Origin: Oceanobacillus sp. J11TS1
GTDB lineage: Bacteria > Bacillota > Bacilli > Bacillales > Amphibacillaceae
Length of the DNA stretch: 64,000 bases
Assembly (NCBI RefSeq): GCF_018333215.1
Contig: NZ_BORO01000004.1
Span: forward strand, 124,001-188,000
Direction: 5' to 3'
Both the position numbers and the translations under genes were made by a program. The notes under the pieces are model-generated. The model did not search any database and had not been told where the DNA came from. It saw only the letters and a list, made by a program, of their open reading frames with translations. Numbering within the stretch: the first letter of the stretch is position 1; each line of letters opens with the position of its first letter. This document shows, piece by piece, positions 40,550 through 50,120 of the stretch.

Positions 40550-41092
40550 TTATTTCAAAACGTGCATGATTCCCAGAATAGTTTTACCTAAGCGAAAGGA
40601 AATCATACATGAAAAACTCGTTTCTAAACTAGTTCTTTCGAAATCAGGCTGAACATCTATTTGTGGATTTTTACAAAGCTTTAGACGTTGCGCGAGATAT
40701 CCAATAAGCCATCCTTTCATTGCCCAAATTGTCCCGCTAGCAACAGAAGTCGTAAAAGCATTTCCTGTCCCGCCTTTAGTAAGCCAATTGAACTCAAGCA
40801 GCTTTATTTCCTTTAATAATGGTTGAAATCGTATGTCTTTTAATAAATGGAGCTGTTTTAGCGGCAAACGCTTATGAAAGGTCATAAATTCTATTTCCGT
40901 TCCTTTATGATTTGCCGGGAACGAGTGCATCCGCCGTAGCACACACCATTTATAAAAATAAACAGAAACCTGCACGCCTCTCATTTCTGGAAATCGATAG
41001 TTCACTTTAATAGACCATTTACTTTGATATAAAAGAACGATAATGAAAATAATAACTGTGATAATTATTAATACGATGTATAAGCTATCCAT
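40550..41092 (-). CDS. ytfI: DUF2953 membrane protein YtfI
   Basis: Start at 41092 (MDSLYIVLIIITVII) behind GGGAGAGAGGATT. The 180-residue protein has one N-terminal transmembrane helix followed by a soluble part with LLKEIKLLEFNWLTKGGTG and SCMISFRLGKTILG, typical of DUF2953. It lies directly upstream of ytfJ as in other bacilli, and probably acts with it in sporulating cells. Confidence 0.88.
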   Translation of the reverse strand: MDSLYIVLIIITVIIFIIVLLYQSKWSIKVNYRFPEMRGVQVSVYFYKWCVLRRMHSFPANHKGTEIEFMTFHKRLPLKQLHLLKDIRFQPLLKEIKLLEFNWLTKGGTGNAFTTSVASGTIWAMKGWLIGYLAQRLKLCKNPQIDVQPDFERTSLETSFSCMISFRLGKTILGIMHVLK

Positions 41093-41359
41093 AATCCTCT
41101 CTCCCAAGTAATGAAATAAATGACAAAATAAAATACGACATTAGTTTTCCGTATTCAATATAATCAATTCATTTTCTTTTAAACATCTTTGGCGAAAAGC
41201 CATATCGAAAGTGTTATGATGGAGATAGATAAAATCCATGCCTTAGGGGTTAAGCCTTCTTTTGTCTTCCAATGTTAAAGACAAAAAGTACGAGCCAAGC
41301 CTCTATATAGATTTTGAGTTACTTAACAATGTTATAAATTTTTGTTTGGAGGTTATCGT

Positions 41360-42157
41360 ATGTCAAATCGTAATAATATTTTCTTTTTTTATCATCCTCG
41401 AATAGAAGGAAAGAATATAGAACATCTAAAATCGCTTGCTGAGCAAAACGATTTACATGTTGTCACCGAGCCTGAGAACGCTTCGATTATTGTCAGCGTT
41501 GGCGGGGACGGCACATTTTTACAAGCAGTTCGCCAAACTGGATTTCGTCAGGATTTTATTTACACCGGTATTGCCAATGACGGACAAGTTGGATTATATT
41601 GTGATTTCAGCGTAGAACGTTTTGATGAAATGATTGAGGCAATTAAAAATAAAAAGATTGAAGTACGACGTTTTCCAGCGATTAAAGCACGTGTTGATGG
41701 TGAAAAAGCTTTTTATTGCTTAAACGAGGTATCATTGCGTTCCAGTATTATTAAAACCATTGTCATTAATGTCAACATAGATGGAGAACACTTTGAAACA
41801 TTCCGCGGAGATGGCATGATTGTATCCACTCCTACTGGAAGTACAGCCTATTCCAAATCTGTGCAAGGAGCAGTAATGGACCCTCTGCTTTCTGGTTTTC
41901 AAGTATCTGAGGTTGCTTCTTTAAATAATAATAGTTATCGTACACTAGGATCTTCTTTTATTTTAAGCAAAGATAGAAAATTACGATTAGAAGTTATTCA
42001 AGATGGCAATGATTATCCAATTATCAGTCTTGATAATGAAGCTTGGCCTGTACAGCGTATTCATCACGTTGATATAGAAATGGATGAAACCGTGGTTAAA
42101 ACAGTAAAAATGAAAAACAACACATTCTGGAATCGTGTGCAGCGAACATTTTTATAA
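41360..42157 (+). CDS. nadK2: NAD kinase
   Basis: The start at 41360 (MSNRNNIFFFYHPRIEG) follows TTTGGAGGTTATCGT. The 265-residue protein has the NAD kinase signature SVGGDGTFLQAV, TGIANDGQVGLY and GDGMIVSTPTGSTAYSKS. It phosphorylates NAD to NADP with ATP. Bacilli carry two NAD kinases; this one sits in the ytdI position of that gene neighbourhood. Confidence 0.95.
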   Translation: MSNRNNIFFFYHPRIEGKNIEHLKSLAEQNDLHVVTEPENASIIVSVGGDGTFLQAVRQTGFRQDFIYTGIANDGQVGLYCDFSVERFDEMIEAIKNKKIEVRRFPAIKARVDGEKAFYCLNEVSLRSSIIKTIVINVNIDGEHFETFRGDGMIVSTPTGSTAYSKSVQGAVMDPLLSGFQVSEVASLNNNSYRTLGSSFILSKDRKLRLEVIQDGNDYPIISLDNEAWPVQRIHHVDIEMDETVVKTVKMKNNTFWNRVQRTFL

Positions 42158-42242
42158 TAGCCAAAACGCTTACACACTTCCATCGGGCTGCAATTACCAG
42201 TCTCATGCAAAACAAGGATAAAACCTTATCCAACGTGCAAAA

Positions 42243-42285
42243 AAGATAGCGTCCACACCTTTTTAGTGTTTGCGCTATCTTTTAT
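42243..42285 (+). terminator. Terminator after nadK
   Basis: AAAGATAGCG (42243) and CGCTATCTTT (42274) form a 10-bp stem followed by TT and an AT-rich tail, about 85 bases past the nadK stop. Confidence 0.75.
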
Positions 42286-42297
42286 CATAATAATTAA

Positions 42298-42327
42298 AAG
42301 CTGCCTCCGCTTTAGCGGAGACAGCCA
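42298..42327 (-). terminator. Terminator after the spore protein gene
   Basis: On the minus strand GCTG-CTCCGC and GCGGAG-CAGC pair around TAAA with one mismatch, followed by TTTTAATT. It lies about 20 bases past the ssp stop codon. Confidence 0.8.
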
Positions 42328-42348
42328 GCCATTCATATTATAATTTGA

Positions 42349-42546
42349 TTATTTTGTTCCGCTGAACTGCTGTTGAGCCATTGTTACTAATCTTTTCGTA
42401 ATTTCTCCACCAACAGATCCGTTTGCGCGAGAAGTTGTGTCAGCACCAAGTTGAACACCAAATTCCTGAGCGATTTCATATTTCATTTGATCAAGTGCTT
42501 GTTGCACTCCTGGAACAACTAATTGATTTGAATTATTGTTTGCCAT
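42349..42546 (-). CDS. Small acid-soluble spore protein, alpha/beta type
   Basis: The start at 42546 ([18 protein letters not shown]) follows AAGGAGGTGAACAAC. The 65-residue protein has the SASP signature [15 protein letters not shown] (GPR protease site EIAQE) and [12 protein letters not shown]. These proteins saturate spore DNA and protect it from UV and heat. It confirms that the host is a spore former. Confidence 0.96.
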   Translation of the reverse strand: MANNNSNQLVVPGVQQALDQMKYEIAQEFGVQLGADTTSRANGSVGGEITKRLVTMAQQQFSGTK

Positions 42547-42689
42547 GTTGTTCACCTCCTTGGTACTTATAGAATGTGCCAAGCGGGGTGATATCATTCA
42601 TCGAATTTAATGGCACTTTTTTCTATTTTCAACGTAAAGAAAGGGAAGAAAGTCAATCTAAGCGTGATTCAGCTTATCCTTTTTTAGTT

Positions 42690-43892
42690 TTAAAAAAGCT
42701 CCGTAAAATCTTCGTTAAACATCGTTTTCTCTGTTACTTTGATTGTTTCTATTCCTTCCACCGCTTCTTCAATAGACGGCGTAAAGTCATATTTTGATTC
42801 ATAATAATTCACTTTATCTCTTTTAGGTTTTGTTTTTGGAGATTTCGGCACAAAGATTGTACAGCAATCTTCATACGGCAAAATGGACGTCTCATACGTT
42901 CCAATATCCTGCGCAATCTGAATAACTTCATCTTTATCCATCGCGACCAACGGACGAATGATTGGATAGTTAGTGACTTCATTGATGGTATGCATGCTTT
43001 GCATCGTTTGGCTTGCTACCTGTCCAAGATTCTCTCCCGTGGTTAGAGATAGGATACCTTCACGCTTACAGACCTGTTCACTGACACGGAACATGACCCT
43101 GCGCATAATCGTCATTGCATAGTCATTTGGCATCTCTCTAAAAATTTCTTGTTGTAATTTCGTAAACGGCACAATATGCACTGTAATTGATTTCCCATAT
43201 TTCGTAAGTTGTTTCGCTAAATCCAATACTTTTTGTTTGGCACGATCACTTGTAAATGGAGGAGAATGAAAATGAATTGCTTCTAAATGAACGCCTCTTT
43301 TCATTGCTAAGAATCCAGCTACCGGGCTATCAATCCCCCCTGATAATAATAATAATGATTTACCAGAAGTTCCAACCGGCAGTCCCCCGCGGCATCGAAT
43401 CGTTCCACTAGTAATATAAGTTGCCTCTTTACGAATTTCTACCTTGATTTCTAAATCAGGATCGTGGACATCGACTGTAATATCTTCTGTATTTGTTAAT
43501 AAATGACTTCCTAATATATGGTTCATTTCCCCAGATCGTTTTGGAAAATCTTTTTTCGTACGACGGACGCTAATTTTAAATGTTTTTACATCCACTTCTT
43601 GCTTTAAAGCATAAAGAGCAGCTTCTTTTATTTCTTCAACATCATTCTCTACACGAATTGCTAAGCTTAAACTATGAATGCCAAATACATCTCTTAATTT
43701 CTCCACAATGGGTTCTGGATCATGGCCATTCAACAAGACGAACATTCTACCTTGTGTCCGCATTACTTTCACACCATCAAAATCTTTCACTTTTTGATGA
43801 ATATTATCATGAAGCTTTAATATAAACTGTTTTGCATTTTTTCCTTTTAACGCTAATTCTCCATATCGGATTAATATATGATCATATTGCAT
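42690..43892 (-). CDS. thiI: tRNA 4-thiouridine synthetase / thiamine sulfur transferase ThiI
   Basis: This 400-residue protein has an N-terminal ferredoxin-like plus THUMP region (DHILIRYGELALKGKNAK) and the PP-loop LLLLSGGIDSPVAGF, typical of ThiI. It adenylates uridine-8 of tRNA and transfers sulfur received from a cysteine desulfurase. There is no C-terminal rhodanese domain, as is usual in Firmicutes. The gene overlaps or abuts the desulfurase gene upstream, forming an operon. Confidence 0.96.
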   Translation of the reverse strand: MQYDHILIRYGELALKGKNAKQFILKLHDNIHQKVKDFDGVKVMRTQGRMFVLLNGHDPEPIVEKLRDVFGIHSLSLAIRVENDVEEIKEAALYALKQEVDVKTFKISVRRTKKDFPKRSGEMNHILGSHLLTNTEDITVDVHDPDLEIKVEIRKEATYITSGTIRCRGGLPVGTSGKSLLLLSGGIDSPVAGFLAMKRGVHLEAIHFHSPPFTSDRAKQKVLDLAKQLTKYGKSITVHIVPFTKLQQEIFREMPNDYAMTIMRRVMFRVSEQVCKREGILSLTTGENLGQVASQTMQSMHTINEVTNYPIIRPLVAMDKDEVIQIAQDIGTYETSILPYEDCCTIFVPKSPKTKPKRDKVNYYESKYDFTPSIEEAVEGIETIKVTEKTMFNEDFTELF

Positions 43893-43898
43893 ATCTAT

Positions 43899-45041
43899 CT
43901 ACCTCAATACTTCTTTAAATTGTTGAATTGCTTTTTTTAATTCCTTTACAAACACTTCTACCTCTTCTTCCGTGTTCTCATAAGAAAAACTTATGCGCAA
44001 GCCTGCGGATGCAACTTCTTTCGTCTTCCCGCAAGCAACTAATACATGGCTCTCGGTTTGTTCCCGCGAGGAGCATGCAGACTTTGTTGAAATATATATT
44101 TCTTTTTGACTTAAGCTGTGAATGATAACTTCTGGTTTGATGCCAGGCACGGAAAAATGAACGATATGATTTGCTCCATTAACAGGGCTGTTTATTTCAA
44201 TATCTTCAATCTGCTTGAGCTCTTCCATAAGCTTATCATGCAATCTTTTTAAAACATTATCCTTCTGATTAGTTTGCTTTTCTTTAACTAAACGCAATGC
44301 TTTTACAAATGAAACAGCACCAGCGACATTTTCTGTCCCCGAGCGGATGCCAGATTCCTGACTTCCTCCATGAAGAAGGGGATATAATTTCGCCGTATGA
44401 TTTACATACAAAAGACCCGTTCCTTTTAACCCATGAATTTTATGTCCAGAAAAGGTACAGAGATCAATGCCTGCATTGGCAAGGTTTAACGGAACCTTGC
44501 CTAAGCCCTGCACGGCATCCACATGGAACAATACTTTTGGATATTTTTTTAACATCTTTCCGATCTCATCAATCGGTTGAATAGAACCAATTTCATTATT
44601 CACTTGCATCATCGTAACAAGAATGGTATCTTTTCGGATCGCCCTCTCCACATCTTCTGAAGAAACCATCCCTTCAGCAGATACTGGTAAATAAGTTACT
44701 TCAAAGCCTAATTGCTCTAAACTTCTGCAAGTATCCTGAATAGATGGATGTTCTGCATTGGTGGTAATAATATGTTTCCCCCGAGATTGATGCTCAAGAG
44801 CAACCCCTTTAATGGCTGTATTATTTCCTTCTGTTCCACCAGAAGTAAAAACCACTGTCTCCTTAGGAATACCCATTAAATCAGCTGCTTGCTGTCTTGC
44901 AGCCTGTAATAATTTTTCCACTTGTCCGCCTAAGGGGTGGATAGACGATGGATTAGCAAAATAATGGGCTGCTGCTTTTGTAAAACTTTCAATCACTTCC
45001 GGATGAGGCTTGGTTGTTGCACTATTATCAAAATATATCAA
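43899..45041 (-). CDS. Cysteine desulfurase (NifS/IscS family)
   Basis: The TTG start at 45041 (reading MIYFDNSATTKPHPEV) is preferred because AGGTGG lies five bases upstream. The 380-residue PLP enzyme has FSGHKIHGLKGTG (Schiff-base Lys) and a sulfur-carrier Cys in STKSACSSREQTES. It supplies persulfide sulfur to ThiI, encoded six bases downstream (iscS-thiI/NifZ order in Bacillus). Confidence 0.95.
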   Translation of the reverse strand: MIYFDNSATTKPHPEVIESFTKAAAHYFANPSSIHPLGGQVEKLLQAARQQAADLMGIPKETVVFTSGGTEGNNTAIKGVALEHQSRGKHIITTNAEHPSIQDTCRSLEQLGFEVTYLPVSAEGMVSSEDVERAIRKDTILVTMMQVNNEIGSIQPIDEIGKMLKKYPKVLFHVDAVQGLGKVPLNLANAGIDLCTFSGHKIHGLKGTGLLYVNHTAKLYPLLHGGSQESGIRSGTENVAGAVSFVKALRLVKEKQTNQKDNVLKRLHDKLMEELKQIEDIEINSPVNGANHIVHFSVPGIKPEVIIHSLSQKEIYISTKSACSSREQTESHVLVACGKTKEVASAGLRISFSYENTEEEVEVFVKELKKAIQQFKEVLR

Positions 45042-45070
45042 GATTTCCACCTGCTTTTTAACAAAAATGT

Positions 45071-45118
45071 AAGGCTGACCTAAGCAACAGGAGATATCCT
45101 ATCCTTAGCGACAGCCTT
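45071..45118 (-). terminator. Hairpin between ezrA and the desulfurase gene
   Basis: AAGGCTG (45071) and CAGCCTT (45112) with inner TAAG/CTTA pairing form an extended hairpin about 150 bases past the ezrA stop. Minus-strand T run is weak. Possible terminator for ezrA. Confidence 0.45.
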
Positions 45119-45268
45119 AAATCGTATTTCTCATGTAATTACATCTATAACTTCTCCCAAATCAAAGTAAAAAAACGACTTACCTGCAGCATGTCAACTC
45201 TGTTTTAACTTTGAGCAAGTTAAGTAAATGATTGTAGTTTCTTGTCTTAACTGCGAGTATCACTATAT

Positions 45269-46963
45269 TTACTTACTTGTTTCCATTTGGTAAGCTTCAA
45301 TTTTCTTTAAAGATCCTGGTTCAATCTCTTCTATCGCTTTCGCAGCATGCTCTAAAGAAAGTTCGTATTCATAATTACGGAATAACCTTTCCGCCTCTTT
45401 CAGCTTGTTATCAAGCTCAGGATGTTTGCTTCTATAGCGGTTGGCATATTGAATCACTTGCTCTGTTAAATAAGCCTGATCCAACATCATATCCACCTGC
45501 TCATAAGCTTGTTCTATTGCTTTCTTCGCCTCTGATAACGCTTGTTGGACATTGTTCATATCTAATGGATATGTGTCTAATTCCTCCATGACCTTCTCAT
45601 TTTTTTGTATTGCTGTTTCAAAACGCGTCCATATAAAATTTGGTACACCTGGTATATTACTCTTTTTTAATTTCCAATTCAAATCAGTGATCTGCCAGCG
45701 CATTTCCACTAACTTATCTCTTGCTTCCAACTCATCTTTCCGTAAATTTGCAATGGATTTCTTAAAGGATTCATGCTCTTCTTCCAGTTGTTCAATCTTC
45801 TTAAATCCTTCTTCAATTTCTTGCTTTAATTCGGAATGTGATTGCTTATCATCTTCTAGGCTTACATGCAATGCTTCTATATGTTCTTTTAACGCTTTAA
45901 TTGTCTTCCCCATGGATGTAAAACGTTCCATATCATCGTTTTCTACGTGGTAAGCTTTTTTAATGTCTTCAATTTCTTGCTTTGTTGCTTCATACGTAGC
46001 ACTTATTTGGTTTACAGAATCTTCATACTCTGGCCCTTTTTGTTCCATATAATGCTTCGCTATCGCTTCGCCTTCCAGCGCTTCATACATTTCTGTAATA
46101 CGCATCTCCATGTGTTGAAGCTGCTGTTCCACATTTGTTGTATCGGCTATTTCAAGCTGAGATTCTATATCCTTTAATTGTTCCTGATATGTAATGATTT
46201 CTTTTTCAAATCCTAAGTGTCTAATTCGGTATCCATCTTGTCTCATCTCTTTCATTCCAGCAGAAAGATTGGTTAATTGAGATGGCAACTCTTGTTTTAC
46301 TTGTTTAAGCAAATCAGGAAATGTATCTAATTTACTTTCTAACGCATCTGCATTTTCTTTTAAGTCATGAATAATGTCATTCGCTTGTAAATAATCTCCG
46401 TCTTCAACAGATTCTTGATATTGGTCCAATACTTCTTCCAGCTTATCTATTTCCTCATCAAACTGTTTTTCTGCTTTTCCGTATTGATACCTGGATTGAG
46501 AAAGCAAACTTCTTAATCCTTTAATTCTTGGCTTTAACTCCTCCGCACCATCACGACCTGTTTTTTCTGCAAGAAGCAATTCTTCTAACTCTTTCATAAT
46601 TTCTTTTATTTCTGCTTCAATATTTTGGAGATGTTTTTCAGCCTCTTTTAAAATCTTATTTGCTTTGGGCACAAGGAACCGATCAGCTGCCTCTTCTGCA
46701 TCCATGAGATATTTTTCCACATCCGGCAAGGATTTGGTGACAATATCTTCCCATTGCTTCTTCCATTCCTCAAATTTTTCTAATGTTTCACCAGATAGAT
46801 TCAGCGCTTTAATTCTTCCAATCTGCTTTGCAACATCTCTGTCCATAATATCCAATTTCCATTTTTCTATTAGGTCTACCTGATCGTAAACCCGTTTTCT
46901 TACAATTAAAGCAACTGTTAAACATACAATAACCGCTAAAATTATGCCTACTACGACAGCCAT
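45269..46963 (-). CDS. ezrA: Septation ring formation regulator EzrA
   Basis: The start at 46963 (MAVVVGIILAVIVCLT) follows GGGAGGCAAAGT. This 564-residue protein has one N-terminal transmembrane helix and a long spectrin-like coiled-coil cytoplasmic part, characteristic of EzrA. EzrA prevents aberrant FtsZ ring assembly away from midcell. The gene follows the thiI/iscS operon as in B. subtilis. Confidence 0.96.
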   Translation of the reverse strand: MAVVVGIILAVIVCLTVALIVRKRVYDQVDLIEKWKLDIMDRDVAKQIGRIKALNLSGETLEKFEEWKKQWEDIVTKSLPDVEKYLMDAEEAADRFLVPKANKILKEAEKHLQNIEAEIKEIMKELEELLLAEKTGRDGAEELKPRIKGLRSLLSQSRYQYGKAEKQFDEEIDKLEEVLDQYQESVEDGDYLQANDIIHDLKENADALESKLDTFPDLLKQVKQELPSQLTNLSAGMKEMRQDGYRIRHLGFEKEIITYQEQLKDIESQLEIADTTNVEQQLQHMEMRITEMYEALEGEAIAKHYMEQKGPEYEDSVNQISATYEATKQEIEDIKKAYHVENDDMERFTSMGKTIKALKEHIEALHVSLEDDKQSHSELKQEIEEGFKKIEQLEEEHESFKKSIANLRKDELEARDKLVEMRWQITDLNWKLKKSNIPGVPNFIWTRFETAIQKNEKVMEELDTYPLDMNNVQQALSEAKKAIEQAYEQVDMMLDQAYLTEQVIQYANRYRSKHPELDNKLKEAERLFRNYEYELSLEHAAKAIEEIEPGSLKKIEAYQMETSK

Positions 46964-47129
46964 ACTTTGCCTCCCAACCAATAAACATCTATATAAATAA
47001 CTCTAATTATCGCACGAATATATCCTTTATAATATCACGTATTCCGCCCTTTTGGCTAAAGAAAATACATTTTTCTTACTGATTTATTACTTTTTTATGA
47101 TTATGTAGAAAAAAGTCGATTAAAATTCT

Positions 47130-47756
47130 TCACTCTTTTAGTGATTGTAACTCATTCGCGTTAAATTGAATCCATTTTTGGATGCTTTTAGTGTATTTTT
47201 TAACAAATTGTTCGTGAGCAAATGTACCTAACACTTGATCTTTCCAGTCAGTATGCAAAATATATGGAGTTATTAACATTCCTTTTAACTGCATAAATAA
47301 ATACCGTTTTTCATCCTGTTCTACATTTGAACCAATGGTTTCTTGAAACAGTTCCTTTAAATAATAGTTCTCCTTCGCTAAGTAGGTAACTGTCATCTCT
47401 CTAACAAAAACAGAGTCAAGCGAAAGTTCACGCTGAATAAAACATGTTAATTGATGATGCATTTGCTTATAATGTATAATTGAAAAAATCAATTCATTTA
47501 ATCGATACATAGGAGGATTACCTTCTGTTTTTTCCAGTGATTCTTCCATTGCAGCTAGATATGCTTCATAGTAATTTGTTACAGCGTATTCTAATAGTCC
47601 TTGTTTTCCTTTAAAGTAATAACTTATTAAAGAAACATTTACAGCAGCTCGATCAGCAATATCACGCACGGAAGTCCCATGGAATCCCTTTTGAAAGAAT
47701 AGGGAGGAAGCAGCATCAACTACTTTTTGTTTGGTTACGTTATTTTTCATCATCAT
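47130..47756 (-). CDS. refZ: TetR-family regulator RefZ
   Basis: This 208-residue protein starts MMMKNNVTKQKVVDAASSL and has a TetR helix-turn-helix (GTSVRDIADRAAVNVSLISYY). The neighbourhood (ezrA on one side, the GAF gene ytsP on the other) matches RefZ (YttP) of Bacillus. RefZ influences FtsZ position and chromosome trapping during sporulation. Confidence 0.85.
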   Translation of the reverse strand: MMMKNNVTKQKVVDAASSLFFQKGFHGTSVRDIADRAAVNVSLISYYFKGKQGLLEYAVTNYYEAYLAAMEESLEKTEGNPPMYRLNELIFSIIHYKQMHHQLTCFIQRELSLDSVFVREMTVTYLAKENYYLKELFQETIGSNVEQDEKRYLFMQLKGMLITPYILHTDWKDQVLGTFAHEQFVKKYTKSIQKWIQFNANELQSLKE

Positions 47757-47891
47757 TCAACTCCTTACTCTATTCATTTACGACAAAGAAGGGGATAAAT
47801 CCTTTAATCGATTATCGACAATTATTGCGTTTATGTCGTTGTATGTCATCTTTTACCCAAAAACGATTGCTACTTTAGGAGGTAACACGAA

Positions 47892-48371
47892 ATGTTTCAA
47901 CAACTTGATTATTCTGGAGAAAAAACCAAAGACTACGAGCTTCTTATCAAGCAACTAGATGCCTTATCCACAGGGGAGACGAACCAAACCGCACTATTAG
48001 CAAATGCTTCTGCCCTTCTCAACCAATTTTTAGACGAAGTAAACTGGGTTGGATTTTACTTAACAGAGAACGAAGAATTAGTGCTTGGACCTTTCCAGGG
48101 TCTTCCTGCATGTATCCGTATTCCTTTTGGCAGAGGGGTTTGCGGTACCGCGGTATCTGAAAAGAAAACACAACGTATCGCAGACGTACACCAATTCCCT
48201 GGTCATATTGCTTGTGACGGTGCATCAAAATCTGAAATTGTGATTCCTGTCTATCGCAACAACGAGATAATCGGTGTTTTAGATATTGATAGTCCGAATA
48301 AAGATAGATTTGATTCTATTGATCAAGAATGCTTAGAAAAATTTGTTGCTCATCTTGAAAAACATTTATAA
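47892..48371 (+). CDS. ytsP: Free methionine-(R)-sulfoxide reductase (GAF domain, YtsP)
   Basis: This 159-residue GAF-domain protein matches fRMsr: NWVGFYLTENEELVLGPFQG, ACIRIPFGRGVCG, HIACDGASKSEIV and GVLDIDSPNKDRFD. It reduces free methionine-R-sulfoxide using cysteines (ACIRI, GVCG, HIACD). Its strand and position next to refZ match bacilli. Starts just after AGGAGGTAACACGA. Confidence 0.93.
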   Translation: MFQQLDYSGEKTKDYELLIKQLDALSTGETNQTALLANASALLNQFLDEVNWVGFYLTENEELVLGPFQGLPACIRIPFGRGVCGTAVSEKKTQRIADVHQFPGHIACDGASKSEIVIPVYRNNEIIGVLDIDSPNKDRFDSIDQECLEKFVAHLEKHL

Positions 48372-48378
48372 GAGGTTG

Positions 48379-48583
48379 TTCAAAAAGTCCGGTAAAAATG
48401 ACACTTTAGGAAAAGGAACTTCTACTAAAACCGCCCCCGTCGTGTGGGCAACGTAGAAATCACCTCATCCTTAGGAAGCTCGTTGGCTTGCTTTTCCGTT
48501 CCTCACGTATTACTTGCATACGTTCCGGTACGGGGAGTTACGCCGCCTCGAACTTCTTGGTCCTTTTTATCCTCCTTTTTGAA
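48379..48583. repeat. Possible miniature repeat element downstream of ytsP
   Basis: TTCAAAAAG at 48379 and CTTTTTGAA at 48575 form 9-bp terminal inverted repeats around about 190 bases of GC-richer noncoding sequence. The internal part includes ACCGCCCCCGTCGTGTGGGC and GTACGGGGAGTTACGCCGCC. The layout resembles the short intergenic repeats found in multiple copies in this group. Copy number cannot be counted in one window. The region 48372-48750 holds no gene. Confidence 0.45.
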
Positions 48584-48750
48584 TACGCACTATAAGTACA
48601 GATTTCCACTATTATTCATAGTACAGCCTTAAATATCTTCATTATAACTTATAGCGTTTCATTATGAACTTTTTTTCACTTTTAAAATCAAAATAATGGC
48701 ATGCAAAACAGATATTAAGTCGTTCTATTTATTTTTTCTTCTATTTGCGG

Positions 48751-48779
48751 TTGACAGAGCTGCATGCAAAATATATACT
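48751..48779 (+). promoter_or_regulatory. Sigma-A promoter of rpsD
   Basis: TTGACA at 48751 and TATACT at 48774 with a 17-base spacer, about 200 bases before the rpsD ATG. Confidence 0.85.
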
Positions 48780-48784
48780 AGAGT

Positions 48785-48975
48785 TTGTGTAAAATAATAA
48801 GGTGGCCTAAGTGAGTCGACGCTTGCACTCATTTTGTTCCTTTTTAAGATAAAGCTTTTAAAGGTGTATCGTGTAACTCTCTGCTACTGGAGCGATGGTA
48901 CATGAAAACAAAATGAACAACGAAACGATCACGCGCGTTTTATTTTATGCAAATAAAACATAAAGGAGGAAATGT
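48785..48975 (+). promoter_or_regulatory. Long rpsD leader, candidate S4 autoregulatory region
   Basis: The transcript from 48785 has about 190 bases before the start codon, with GC-richer segments (GTGAGTCGACGCTTGCACTC, GTAACTCTCTGCTACTGGAG). In B. subtilis S4 represses its own leader by binding RNA. A similar role is likely, but specific base pairs were not verified. Confidence 0.55.
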
Positions 48976-48978
48976 CCT

Positions 48979-49581
48979 ATGTCACGTTATACTGGATCAG
49001 TATGGAAGAAATCACGTCGTCTTGGCATTTCATTAACTGGAACTGGTAAGGAATTAGATAAACGCCCTTACGCTCCTGGTCAACATGGACCGAACCAACG
49101 CAAGAAACTATCTGAATATGGCTTGCAAATGCAAGAGAAGCAAAAATTACGCTTCATGTATGGATTGAACGAACGTCAATTCCGCAACCTATTCAATAAA
49201 GCTGGTAAAATGAAAGGTATCCATGGTGAGAACTTCATGATTCTTCTTGAATCTCGTCTTGATAACCTTGTTTACCGTCTTGGTCTTGCTCGTACACGCA
49301 AGCAAGCACGTCAGCTAGTTAACCATGGCCATGTTACAGTAGATGGTTCTCGTGTAGATATCCCATCTTACTCTGTAACACCTGGTCAAACAATCGCTCT
49401 TCGTGAAAAATCTCAAAAGCTAGATATCGTTACAGAAGCTATTGAAGTAAATAACTTCGTACCAGAATACACTACTTTTGATGCTGAGAAAAAAGAAGGT
49501 ACTTACGTTCGCTATCCTGAGCGTTCTGAACTTCCAGCTGAAATTAACGAACAGCTTATCGTTGAATTCTACTCTCGTTAA
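48979..49581 (+). CDS. rpsD: 30S ribosomal protein S4
   Basis: This 200-residue protein has the S4 hallmarks: [19 protein letters not shown], an [24 protein letters not shown]-binding region and the [17 protein letters not shown]4 domain. It binds 16S rRNA early in 30S assembly. AAAGGAGGAAATGTCCT precedes the ATG. It is followed by a strong terminator. Confidence 0.99.
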   Translation: MSRYTGSVWKKSRRLGISLTGTGKELDKRPYAPGQHGPNQRKKLSEYGLQMQEKQKLRFMYGLNERQFRNLFNKAGKMKGIHGENFMILLESRLDNLVYRLGLARTRKQARQLVNHGHVTVDGSRVDIPSYSVTPGQTIALREKSQKLDIVTEAIEVNNFVPEYTTFDAEKKEGTYVRYPERSELPAEINEQLIVEFYSR

Positions 49582-49613
49582 TTTTGATTCTTTGCAGAGA
49601 ATAACATCTAAAG

Positions 49614-49651
49614 CCTTAGAACATTGTTCCATCAATGTTCTAAGGTTTTTT
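49614..49651 (+). terminator. Terminator after rpsD
   Basis: CCTTAGAACATTG (49614) and CAATGTTCTAAGG (49633) form a 13-bp stem around TTCCAT, followed by TTTTTTG. Confidence 0.92.
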
Positions 49652-50077
49652 GTATTTTATCAATCATCTTACAGGGTACTGAGAAAATGAAACGATTTGT
49701 TCTCTTTAACTCGATTAGATAAAACTAGTTCAGATAGCATAAGTTTTATCAATTTGCCAATTGTACCAAGAGTTATCCAACTTTCCGAACCTCCCACTAG
49801 GTATGTCTATGGTGTTATTACCTACGCTGCCAATTTTACACCATGTTATTGCAAAACTTCCGACTTTTGATAAAATAAATTCAAACCAACAATCTTGAAA
49901 AGAAATCTCTGCTTGCAACCAAGAATTCATATAATGCAATTATCACAAATGAATACTTAAATCCCAGTCTCATACTATATTATATCTTCTTCCATCTTCG
50001 TAGTATAAAAAATACCTTACTACAAAGTTAGCTAATCCCTGCTCTAATTTCTCCACTTTCTTACTCGTAAATAAAAA
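49652..50077. other. Intergenic region, no supported gene
   Basis: A 69-codon minus-strand frame at 49730-49939 lacks a convincing ribosome binding site and resembles nothing I know; it may be a remnant of a secreted protein gene. No other feature is evident. Confidence 0.5.
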
Positions 50078-50112
50078 AACAAGACGCAATCATAAACTTT
50101 GTGCGTCTTGTT
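50078..50112 (-). terminator. Terminator after the dicarboxylate symporter gene
   Basis: On the minus strand AACAAGACGCA and TGCGTCTTGTT form an 11-bp stem around a 13-base loop, followed by TTTTTTAT. Confidence 0.88.
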
Positions 50113-50120
50113 TCTATTAG

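Noticed and set aside
49730-49939. 69-codon minus-strand frame after rpsD
   Set aside because: No convincing ribosome binding site or known homology; composition is not clearly coding, so it is treated as a possible remnant only.
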